Positions 1 through 5,381 of a DNA stretch of 6,121 nucleotides are shown one piece after another; the stretch's first letter is position 1, and each line of letters opens with the position of its first letter. Position numbers and translations under genes: made by a program. The notes under the pieces were generated by a model that did not search any database, was not told the DNA's origin, and was given only the letters and a program-made list of their open reading frames with translations. Source of the stretch: Flavobacteriales bacterium UBA6057 (GTDB lineage Bacteria; Bacteroidota; Bacteroidia; Flavobacteriales_G; Salibacteraceae); NCBI GenBank assembly GCA_002428995.1, contig DIYJ01000008.1, positions 1,501-7,621 on the forward strand, in the 5' to 3' direction.

Positions 1-605
1 ACAAGGTCAGCACCTACGTCAGCTGCTTTAGTGTAGATACCTCCACCCACACGAGCAAACAGGGCGATGGAAGATGCACCAAGAGAAAAGCCAGCGAGAA
101 TATTGAGTACCAATCCGGTGTTTGTAGCACCTGGGTACATCATACTGTATACAATATAGAGGATGCTCAATCCAAGCACTCCCAAACCAACAACTCCCAT
201 TCCCATCACGGATCCTCCGGTGAAGGCTACTTCCAGCGCTTTGCCCAAAGACTCGCGAGCAGCATTGGTTGTTCTAACGTTGGCCTTGGTGGCCACCCTC
301 ATACCGAGGAAACCTGCAAGGGCTGAGCACAGCGCTCCTACCACAAACGAAACAGCTACCAAGGCGTTGGAATTCTCCTCCATGCTTCCCTTGAAAGCCA
401 GCAGAATCGCCACGCCAACAACAAAAATGGACAGGATCTTATACTCAGCTTTCAAGAACGCCATTGCACCAACAGCAATGTTGTCTGCGATGCGTCCCAT
501 CTTCTCGGTTCCTACCTCTTGCTTGGATACCCAAGCGCTCTTCCATACAACAAAGAGCAAAGCCAGCACTCCGAGAGCCGGCAACACATAAATCAAATTG
601 TCCAT
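1..605 (-). CDS. hppA: Membrane-bound ion-translocating pyrophosphatase, N-terminal part (cut at window edge)
   Basis: This gene encodes an integral membrane pyrophosphatase that couples hydrolysis of pyrophosphate to pumping of H+ or Na+ across the cytoplasmic membrane. Only residues 1-201 of a protein usually near 700-800 residues are present. Hydrophobic segments lie at about 4-22, 57-72, 81-102, 126-156 and 164-185. The diagnostic stretch runs from about residue 172 (GFSLGASSIALFARVGGG) into the substrate-site motif YTKAADVGADL. K193, D196 and D200 there have the spacing of K250, D253 and D257 of the plant vacuolar enzyme, which bind Mg-pyrophosphate. The start is the ATG at 603-605; MDNLIYVLP leads straight into the first membrane helix, and AGGA lies a few bases upstream. 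The residues that distinguish Na+ from H+ pumps and K+ dependence lie outside the window, so the ion is not determined. The gene follows the exported protein on the same strand but has its own promoter. Confidence 0.97.
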   Translation of the reverse strand, partial: MDNLIYVLPALGVLALLFVVWKSAWVSKQEVGTEKMGRIADNIAVGAMAFLKAEYKILSIFVVGVAILLAFKGSMEENSNALVAVSFVVGALCSALAGFLGMRVATKANVRTTNAARESLGKALEVAFTGGSVMGMGVVGLGVLGLSILYIVYSMMYPGATNTGLVLNILAGFSLGASSIALFARVGGGIYTKAADVGADL

Positions 606-662
606 TTATTCCTGATTTTGAACGAATTATAAAGCTGTGATCAGCCTCATTTTTTGAGCGCG

Positions 663-692
663 CAAAGATAGTAGCCCTTGCAAATAATCAAA
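663..692 (-). promoter_or_regulatory. Bacteroidota-type promoter for hppA
   Basis: Read on the minus strand, TTTG (689-692) is followed by an 18-base spacer and TATCTTTG (663-670). This matches the Bacteroidota sigma-A consensus of a -33 TTG/TTTG and a -7 TAnnTTTG box. A start near 656 would give a leader of about 50 bases before the hppA ATG. The promoter begins only about 10 bases beyond the stop of the upstream gene, so hppA need not depend on read-through. The match is seen in the sequence; its activity is inferred. Confidence 0.7.
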
Positions 693-702
693 CCTGCAAG
701 AA

Positions 703-1473
703 TTAAAAAATAAGCGACAAAGAAGCTTGAGGGCGCAGGAGGTAATAATTGGTCACTGAAGTAGTCGACCCAAAGTCTTGTGTCAGCTCCTCATCAAACC
801 AGATAAAGTTGAGTCCGAGGTTCATGGACATGGCAAGGCCAACACCGCTATCCAGAAGCCAACCGCCCTGTGCGCCAAGGAATTTCAGAGGACTGTATGT
901 AATCTCTCCAAAGAAATTATCAGGCTGGAAAATGGAGTTATCCCATGGGCGCAAAGCAATTCCCGGACGCAAGCCCACGAAGAATCGAGAAACTCCAGGA
1001 TCAGAGAAATACCTGCGGTATTCGAGAAACCCGCTGAACACACTTCGGTTTGACACCATAAATCCGGTACTGATACCTAGAGCATTGCGCTTTCCCATTC
1101 GATGCAAGATGCCCATCGTAGCTTCCATACCGATCGGTTCGATTAGCGCTAATCCACCTCTCAACTCAACAAGAACTTTTCGATCGAGCGGCTTGTGCTC
1201 ACGCTTAGGCCGCGGAGCAGAAGCAGTTTGCGCCTTTGGCTTAGGCGCCACAGCAATGGTTTCCCGCCCGATACTCCTGACTTCCGAAGCATCAATGGGG
1301 ATAATGTTCACTCCCATTTGAAGCAGCACCGTTTCCGGGCTTACCGAAATCACTCGCCCGTGGTATTCGCCACCATTTTTGAGGTAGACGATGTCTCCGA
1401 TCGACTGGGCAAAAGATGCTCCTCCGAAAAGAAGGAGAGTGAAGAGTATGAATAAGGTTCTGTGTAGTCTCAC
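703..1473 (-). CDS. Exported protein with probable outer-membrane beta-barrel domain, function unknown
   Basis: I do not recognise a named gene. From the GTG at 1471-1473 the product is 256 residues. Residues 1-22 form a clear Sec signal peptide (MRLHRT, then a Leu/Phe-rich core, then ASFA before Q23). Residues 23-70 are a small beta-rich domain (DIVYLKNGGEYHGRVISV and onward), resembling N-terminal segments of many Bacteroidota envelope proteins. Residues about 71-97 are a Pro/Ala/Lys/Arg-rich linker. Residues 99-256 alternate hydrophobic and polar residues, are rich in Gly and aromatics, and end in LSLIF; a C-terminal Phe is typical of outer-membrane barrels. Likely location is the outer membrane. 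No ATG start exists: an in-frame TAG lies at 1495-1497, and the only other start is TTG at 1477-1479, two codons upstream. I prefer GTG because it is the commoner start and leaves a short basic n-region. The gene is certain; the barrel is an inference. Confidence 0.85.
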   Translation of the reverse strand: MRLHRTLFILFTLLLFGGASFAQSIGDIVYLKNGGEYHGRVISVSPETVLLQMGVNIIPIDASEVRSIGRETIAVAPKPKAQTASAPRPKREHKPLDRKVLVELRGGLALIEPIGMEATMGILHRMGKRNALGISTGFMVSNRSVFSGFLEYRRYFSDPGVSRFFVGLRPGIALRPWDNSIFQPDNFFGEITYSPLKFLGAQGGWLLDSGVGLAMSMNLGLNFIWFDEELTQDFGSTTSVTNYYLLRPQASLSLIF

Positions 1474-1506
1474 AAACAAAGGATCAAGTTGATGCTACAG
1501 ACGGAT

Positions 1507-1514
1507 CAAATGTA
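1507..1514 (-). promoter_or_regulatory. Candidate -7 box for the exported protein
   Basis: TACATTTG on the minus strand fits TAnnTTTG exactly. It would place transcription start near 1500, some 20-27 bases before either candidate start codon. No TTG-like -33 element lies at the usual spacing, so the call is weak. Confidence 0.35.
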
Positions 1515-1589
1515 GGGGTGGTAATGGTGTTTTGCATCATTCAGGGTTCATTTGAGCAAACGTGGGTGGCAGAGAATTATTAAACAGTG

Positions 1590-1632
1590 CACAGATTCTG
1601 TGTGATCAACGACATGATCACGCCTGATCACA
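1590..1632. repeat. Palindrome cluster, possible regulator binding region
   Basis: CACAGA-T-TCTGTG at 1590-1602 is a 13-bp palindrome with a single central base. It is followed by three copies of the palindrome TGATCA at 1603-1608, 1615-1620 and 1625-1630. TGTGATCA (1601-1608) and TGATCACA (1625-1632) form an 8-bp inverted repeat that encloses the middle copy. Such clustering in a divergent promoter region could be a set of operator half-sites. The first arm resembles the TGTGA/TCACA halves used by Crp/Fnr-family regulators, but the spacing does not match the standard N6 site, so no regulator is assigned. Confidence 0.4.
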
Positions 1633-1714
1633 GGTATTTACGCCAAAAAGAAAGACAAAAAGTACCGAAACAGACTATTCCCCTACCCTTCTCGTTTGGC
1701 TCGCGTCTTAGAGG

Positions 1715-1746
1715 TTCGAAATCTTGACCGAATAACTGTACTTTTA
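1715..1746 (+). promoter_or_regulatory. Weak candidate promoter for the LVIVD lipoprotein gene
   Basis: TTCG (1715-1718), a 20-base spacer and TACTTTTA (1739-1746) each miss the Bacteroidota -33/-7 consensus by one base. The -7 box ends 23 bases before the ATG, a distance similar to other leaders in this window. No better match to TAnnTTTG exists upstream of this gene. Confidence 0.3.
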
Positions 1747-1769
1747 GAAACATTTAATTTTTCTATGCC

Positions 1770-3131
1770 ATGAAAAACCTATTGCGACTAGCATCCTTCC
1801 TTTTGGTGGCGCTAACCTTCGTACAATGTGAGAAGGTCGTTCAAACCACCACTTATACAGCTAATGTTCCGAGCTACATGACTTTTGAAAGTCTGAGGTC
1901 GGCAGTGCATAATGACAACGCGCGTGAACTGGAAAAACCAGGAAAAATCTTCCTCTACAATCAGTACATCTTCATCAATGAGTTTGAGCAAGGCGTTCAC
2001 ATCTACAACAACTCAAACCCTCAGAATCCGGCACACGAAGCATTCATCAGCATTCCAGGAAATGTGGACATCGCTGTGAAGGACGGAGTTCTCTACGCAG
2101 ACAGCTACATCGACATTGTATCTATTGACATCACGGATCCGGCCAACGCCAAAGAAATTGGCAGATCTGAAGATGTTCTTTCTTACACCATTCCTCACAG
2201 CATCATCGACTTTCAGTATCCTGTTTCTGAAATCGATCAGTCAAAAGGTGTGGTTAGCGGCTTTACCATCGCGGAGGTTTCAGAAACCTGCGTGAATGGA
2301 GATTGCGGTGGTTATTACCACGACAACATGGCTGGCATGCAGCAAGGCGGTGACTGGGGAATGATGAGCGAAACAGGTTCGCCAGTGAGCTTCTCTGGAA
2401 ATGCCACCAACGCAAGAACGACCGCCACTCCTCAGGGAGGCTCAGGAATTGCAGGTTCTATGGCACGCTTCCTTTTGGTGGACGACCACCTGTTCGCAAT
2501 TTCCAATACAGAAGAAGTAAGAGTATTCCAGGTTCAGGGAAGTGCAGCGGTGATGGTGAATACCTTCTTCCCAGCACGCGATGCCGGAGGATGGTCAACG
2601 ATCGAAACACTTTTCGAATTCAACGATCGCCTTTTCATTGGATCAAACAACGGCATGTATACTTATGACGTTTCCAACCCTGCAAGCCCACGCTACCTTT
2701 CTATGCACGAGCATTTCACAGCTTGCGATCCCGTGGTTGCAAACGATGAGTATGCCTTCATCACGCTTCGCGGAGGAAACACTTGTGGCGGAGTTACTCA
2801 GGATATGCTTGAGATTGTTGACATTTCAGATATCATGCGTCCTTCTACCGTAGAAGAGGTATGGATGTCAAATCCTCATGGATTGGCCATCGACAATGAA
2901 GACGAGCTGGTATTTGTTTGTGATGGAACCGCTGGACTGAAGGTTTACAACTACAGCGAGAGAGGTCGTGTTGGACAAAACAAGCTTGCCGAGGTAAACG
3001 ATATGCAGACTTACGATGTGATTTCATTCAGAAACATCCTGCACGTAATCGGTACGGATGGCCTGCGTCAATACGAGTACAACAGCAGCGGAAACCTGCA
3101 AACTTTGAGTACAATCGCCCTCGGGAAATAA
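1770..3131 (+). CDS. LVIVD-repeat beta-propeller protein, probable lipoprotein
   Basis: The 453-residue product belongs to a family of surface or periplasmic proteins widespread in Bacteroidota whose role is not known. Residues 1-19 are a signal peptide and C20 is the likely lipidated cysteine. The lipobox FVQC is atypical (Gln at -1), so lipidation is probable rather than certain. From about residue 58 onward, short blades recur in the LVIVD pattern: a hydrophobic 'seen or displayed' strand, a Gly turn, then a strand ending in D-x-S/T-(N/D)-P. Examples are VSIDITDPANAKEIG (117-131), TYDVSNPASPRYL (298-310) and EIVDISDIMRPS (348-359). About six or seven blades can be counted, consistent with a closed propeller. 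A Gly/Met-rich insertion at about 171-230 contains C174 and C179 and interrupts the fold. Further cysteines are C319, C339 and C384. The ATG at 1770 gives a well-formed signal peptide. The gene stands alone and ends at a strong terminator. Confidence 0.9.
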   Translation: MKNLLRLASFLLVALTFVQCEKVVQTTTYTANVPSYMTFESLRSAVHNDNARELEKPGKIFLYNQYIFINEFEQGVHIYNNSNPQNPAHEAFISIPGNVDIAVKDGVLYADSYIDIVSIDITDPANAKEIGRSEDVLSYTIPHSIIDFQYPVSEIDQSKGVVSGFTIAEVSETCVNGDCGGYYHDNMAGMQQGGDWGMMSETGSPVSFSGNATNARTTATPQGGSGIAGSMARFLLVDDHLFAISNTEEVRVFQVQGSAAVMVNTFFPARDAGGWSTIETLFEFNDRLFIGSNNGMYTYDVSNPASPRYLSMHEHFTACDPVVANDEYAFITLRGGNTCGGVTQDMLEIVDISDIMRPSTVEEVWMSNPHGLAIDNEDELVFVCDGTAGLKVYNYSERGRVGQNKLAEVNDMQTYDVISFRNILHVIGTDGLRQYEYNSSGNLQTLSTIALGK

Positions 3132-3223
3132 TTAACACTCATTCACAACTTTCTGGCATAGTCATTGAAATAAATCCTGCAACTGGCGTTTATATACGCA
3201 CATAGGTTAGTAGGTTTAGTTTA

Positions 3224-3267
3224 GCGGAAGGTCCTCACACATACTCGTGAGGACCTTTCGCTTTTTT
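3224..3267 (+). terminator. Strong intrinsic terminator of the LVIVD gene
   Basis: A 15-bp stem (3224-3238 with 3247-3261, one G-U wobble) closes an 8-base loop and is followed by six T residues (3262-3267). It lies 92 bases after the lipoprotein stop. On the opposite strand the stem is not followed by a T run, so it should act mainly on plus-strand transcripts. The 92-base gap before it shows no gene. Confidence 0.93.
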
Positions 3268-3484
3268 AGTAATCAAGACTATAGATCAAGGATAAGAGTT
3301 TCAGGATCAAGGCTTGCTTGATGGAGGAAGAGAAGACAGGGGACAATTCACCCTCAGGGTCTTGAAGAAGCCTTTGGCAGTCCTTGGTTAGTGTCTAAAG
3401 CAGAAATAGCTGCGAGACGCACTTCGGCCATGTACCATCAAACAGAGTTTGACAGCCTTGCCTTTTCTTGGAAGGGAAAATGAA
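3268..3484. other. Gap between convergent genes, no convincing gene
   Basis: This stretch separates the terminator of the LVIVD gene from the 3' end of pdhB. It contains GATCAAGG twice (near 3276-3285 and at 3305-3312) and a small hairpin ATCAAG-GCTTG-CTTGAT (3306-3322). One plus-strand frame is open from 3322 to a TGA at 3481-3483, but its first usable start is a GTG at 3391, which leaves only 30 codons. No T-tailed hairpin that would terminate pdhB transcription is visible here. Confidence 0.6.
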
Positions 3485-4465
3485 TTAAACCAGGTAGAGC
3501 GATTCTTTGATCACTCTTACTGTTTTCTCTACGGTAGGGACTGCGATCTGAATCAGATTCGGAGCAAAAGGAAATGGAGTATCGCTTTGGGTGATTCTTC
3601 TCACCGGAGCATCGAGGTAATCGAAAGCATCCTTCTGAACACGGTAGGCAATCTCACTGGAGATGCTAGACATCGGCCAGCTTTCTTCTACAATCACACA
3701 TCGGTTGGTGCGCTTCACAGATTCGATGATCGCTTCATGATCATACGGACGGATGGTGCGTAGATCAATCACATCGCATTCAATGCCTTCTTTGGCCAGT
3801 TCTTCCGCAGCTGCTTCAGCTACCTTGATGATCTTACCAAAGCTTACAATTGTGACGTCATCACCCTTGCGAACAGTCTTGGCTTTACCGATCGGAAGCA
3901 AGTATTCTCCCTCAGGCACTTCGCCCTTCTCACCGTACATCTTTTCAGACTCCAGGAACACAACCGGATCATCATCTCTGATGGCAGCCTTTAGCAGTCC
4001 CTTGGCATCGTATGGATTAGAAGGAGTGATCACTTTTAGACCAGGTACGTGAGCATAAAAAGCTTCGAAGCTTTGAGAGTGTGTCGCGGCAAGCTGACCC
4101 GCCTGACCGTTACCACCTCTGAAGACGATGGGCACATGGTATTGTCCACCCGACATTTGCAGCATCTTAGCCGCGCTGTTGATGATCTGATCCGCAGCAA
4201 GGATCGCAAAGTTCCAAGTCATGAATTCTACGATGGGGCGGAGTCCGTTCATCGCAGAGCCAACAGCAATGCCCGCAAATCCAAGTTCTGCGATAGGAGT
4301 ATCAATGACTCTTTTCGGGCCAAACTCGTCCAACATACCTTGACTCACCTTGTAGGCTCCGTTGTATTCAGCCACTTCTTCCCCCATGAGGTAGACACTT
4401 TCATCTCTCCTCATCTCCTCATTCATTGCCTCTCTCAAGGCTTCTCGAAACTGGATCGTGCGCAT
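3485..4465 (-). CDS. pdhB: Pyruvate dehydrogenase E1 component, beta subunit
   Basis: The product is the beta subunit of the thiamine-diphosphate-dependent E1 of a 2-oxo acid dehydrogenase complex. With E1 alpha it decarboxylates pyruvate and acetylates the lipoyl group of E2 in the cytoplasm. The 326 residues match the usual E1 beta length, and there is no fused lipoyl domain. The N-terminal half is the transketolase-type pyrimidine-binding domain: GEEVAEYNGAYKVSQGM (28-44) carries the glutamate (E29 or E30) that activates the cofactor, followed by DTPIAE (55-60) and H129 in ATHSQSFEAFYAHVPGLKV. LESEKMYG (171-178) precedes the C-terminal domain, which contains DLRTIRPYD (234-242) and VEESWP (259-264). 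The frame is open upstream to a TTG at 4540, but MRTIQFREAL is the standard family N-terminus, so the ATG at 4463-4465 is chosen. E1 alpha and E2 are not in the window. A branched-chain 2-oxo acid E1 beta is the main alternative. Confidence 0.93.
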   Translation of the reverse strand: MRTIQFREALREAMNEEMRRDESVYLMGEEVAEYNGAYKVSQGMLDEFGPKRVIDTPIAELGFAGIAVGSAMNGLRPIVEFMTWNFAILAADQIINSAAKMLQMSGGQYHVPIVFRGGNGQAGQLAATHSQSFEAFYAHVPGLKVITPSNPYDAKGLLKAAIRDDDPVVFLESEKMYGEKGEVPEGEYLLPIGKAKTVRKGDDVTIVSFGKIIKVAEAAAEELAKEGIECDVIDLRTIRPYDHEAIIESVKRTNRCVIVEESWPMSSISSEIAYRVQKDAFDYLDAPVRRITQSDTPFPFAPNLIQIAVPTVEKTVRVIKESLYLV

Positions 4466-4487
4466 ATCTGATTGCTTTTCAGGTCGG

Positions 4488-4513
4488 CAAAAATAAACTT
4501 GACTCGGCACAAA
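4488..4513 (-). promoter_or_regulatory. Candidate promoter for pdhB
   Basis: On the minus strand TATTTTTG (4488-4495) fits the -7 consensus TAnnTTTG exactly and lies 22 bases before the ATG. TTTG at 4510-4513 is a possible -33 element, but the 14-base spacer is shorter than usual. The box also lies within the open frame upstream of the chosen start, which further argues against the TTG at 4540 being used. Confidence 0.55.
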
Positions 4514-4575
4514 TGATGCTCTTGTGTGAATTACTTGCAATAAGACATGGATTTGCTAAACAATCGAGCACTTCA

Positions 4576-4591
4576 ATCATTTTAAAATGAT
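4576..4591. repeat. Perfect 16-bp palindrome, candidate operator
   Basis: ATCATTTTAAAATGAT is identical to its own reverse complement. It sits between the divergent pdhB and etfB genes and ends 6 bases before the etfB -7 box, covering the place where RNA polymerase would contact the -33 region. A dimeric regulator bound here could block etfB and perhaps affect pdhB, whose -7 box is about 80 bases away. The palindrome is a direct observation; its function is inferred. AT-rich palindromes can also arise by chance. Confidence 0.5.
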
Positions 4592-4597
4592 ATAACC

Positions 4598-4605
4598 TAA
4601 TTTTG
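4598..4605 (+). promoter_or_regulatory. -7 box of the etfBA promoter
   Basis: TAATTTTG fits TAnnTTTG exactly. Transcription would start near 4612 and give a leader of about 28 bases. There is no clear TTG -33 element; the corresponding position falls in the palindrome at 4576-4591, which suggests a promoter that may depend on regulation. Confidence 0.6.
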
Positions 4606-4613
4606 CGGTCCTT

Positions 4614-4632
4614 TTGAAAACGCACATTTCAA
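4614..4632 (+). promoter_or_regulatory. Small inverted repeat in the etfBA leader
   Basis: TTGAAA (4614-4619) and TTTCAA (4627-4632) are separated by 7 bases and end 7 bases before the etfB ATG. In RNA this could form a weak hairpin next to the start codon; in DNA it could be a half-site pair. It is short and AT-rich, so chance is a real possibility. No Shine-Dalgarno sequence is present. Confidence 0.25.
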
Positions 4633-4639
4633 GACATCC

Positions 4640-5380
4640 ATGAATATTCTTGTTTGTATCAGTAAAGCGCCTGACACTACGACCAAAATCCAGTTCCAGG
4701 ACAATAACACCAAGTTCGCTGAAGACGGTGTTCAATTCATAGTGAATCCATACGATGAGTGGTATGCTCTCGTGAGAGGATTGGAGCTCAAAGAACGCGA
4801 TGGTGGCAAGGTGACCATCATTAGTGTAGGTGGAGCAGATTATGATGCGATCATGCGCAAGGCGCTGGCCATCGGAGCGGACGAAGCCGTTCGCATCAAT
4901 GCAGAACCGACTGACGCCTTCTTTGTAGCCAACGAAATTGCCAACTACGCCAAAGACAAGGGCTTTGACCTCATCCTTTGCGGAAAAGAAACCATCAACT
5001 ACAACGGATCCCAGGTGGGAGGCATGATCGCAGCTCTGCTGGATCAGCCTTATGTATCCAACGCCAGTAAGCTGGACGTTTCAGGAACTACAGCTTCCAT
5101 TGAACGAGACAAGCAAGGCGGCACTGAAGTATTGGAAGGAGATCTTCCAATGGTGATCAGCGCGGCAAAAGGCATGGCAGAACAGCGCATTCCAAACATG
5201 CGAGGCATCATGGCCGCCCGAAGCAAGCCGTTGAACGTGGTAGAAGCCACCGGTTCGGATAAACTGACCGAAACCATCGAATATCAATTGCCACCGGAAA
5301 AAGGATCAGTGAAATTGATTGATGTTGAAAATCCTGCTGAACTCATTGAATTGTTGCACAACGAAGCCAAAGTGATTTAA
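4640..5380 (+). CDS. etfB: Electron transfer flavoprotein, beta subunit
   Basis: EtfB forms a cytoplasmic heterodimer with EtfA. The dimer accepts electrons from acyl-CoA and other flavoprotein dehydrogenases and passes them to ETF:quinone oxidoreductase. The 246 residues match the usual family length. Visible features are the N-terminal nucleotide-binding strand MNILVCISKAPD, NPYDEWYALV (36-45), LAIGADEAV (76-84), the AMP-region segment CGKETINYNGSQVGG (114-128), and an ETF-beta signature at about 154-175 (IERDKQGG through EGDLPMVISA). The stretch from about 190 to 201 (IMAARSKPLNVV) corresponds to the recognition loop that docks on dehydrogenases. AALLDQP after the AMP segment resembles canonical, non-bifurcating ETFs, but the segment is not a perfect match to either type. 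The ATG at 4640 is the only sensible start. etfA follows after one base, so the two are co-transcribed and probably translationally coupled. Confidence 0.95.
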   Translation: MNILVCISKAPDTTTKIQFQDNNTKFAEDGVQFIVNPYDEWYALVRGLELKERDGGKVTIISVGGADYDAIMRKALAIGADEAVRINAEPTDAFFVANEIANYAKDKGFDLILCGKETINYNGSQVGGMIAALLDQPYVSNASKLDVSGTTASIERDKQGGTEVLEGDLPMVISAAKGMAEQRIPNMRGIMAARSKPLNVVEATGSDKLTETIEYQLPPEKGSVKLIDVENPAELIELLHNEAKVI

Positions 5381-5381
5381 G

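Larger units (their letters stand above)
1480..1769. other. Divergent intergenic region between exported protein and LVIVD lipoprotein
   Basis: These 290 bases separate two genes that point away from each other. I see no coding frame with protein-like content and no RNA gene. The region should hold both genes' promoters. A candidate -7 box for the left gene is at 1507-1514 and a weak candidate promoter for the right gene is at 1715-1746. Between them, at 1590-1632, lies a dense cluster of small palindromes. Confidence 0.7.

Noticed and set aside
163..591. A 142-codon plus-strand open frame opposite hppA
   Set aside because: It is the antisense shadow of the well-conserved pyrophosphatase; the translation is low-complexity Thr/Ala/Pro-rich.
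677..700. CTTGCA/TGCAAG inverted repeat between the exported protein and hppA as a terminator
   Set aside because: The 6-bp stem has a long loop and no T run, and it overlaps the well-matched hppA promoter.
749..1321. A 190-codon plus-strand open frame opposite the exported protein
   Set aside because: It is antisense to a gene with a clear signal peptide and barrel-like composition; its translation has no recognisable domain, and other frames there are also open by chance.
3211..3267. A small RNA with promoter TAGGTTTA (3211-3218) ending at the terminator
   Set aside because: The box misses the consensus, has no -33 partner, and would start transcription at the hairpin itself; a simple 3' end of the lipoprotein mRNA explains the structure.
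3391..3483. A 30-codon gene starting at GTG
   Set aside because: It has no promoter, ribosome site or recognisable sequence, and such short open frames are expected by chance.
4466..4540. A 25-residue N-terminal extension of the E1 beta subunit starting at TTG 4540
   Set aside because: The family N-terminus matches the ATG at 4465, and an exact -7 promoter box lies inside the extension.
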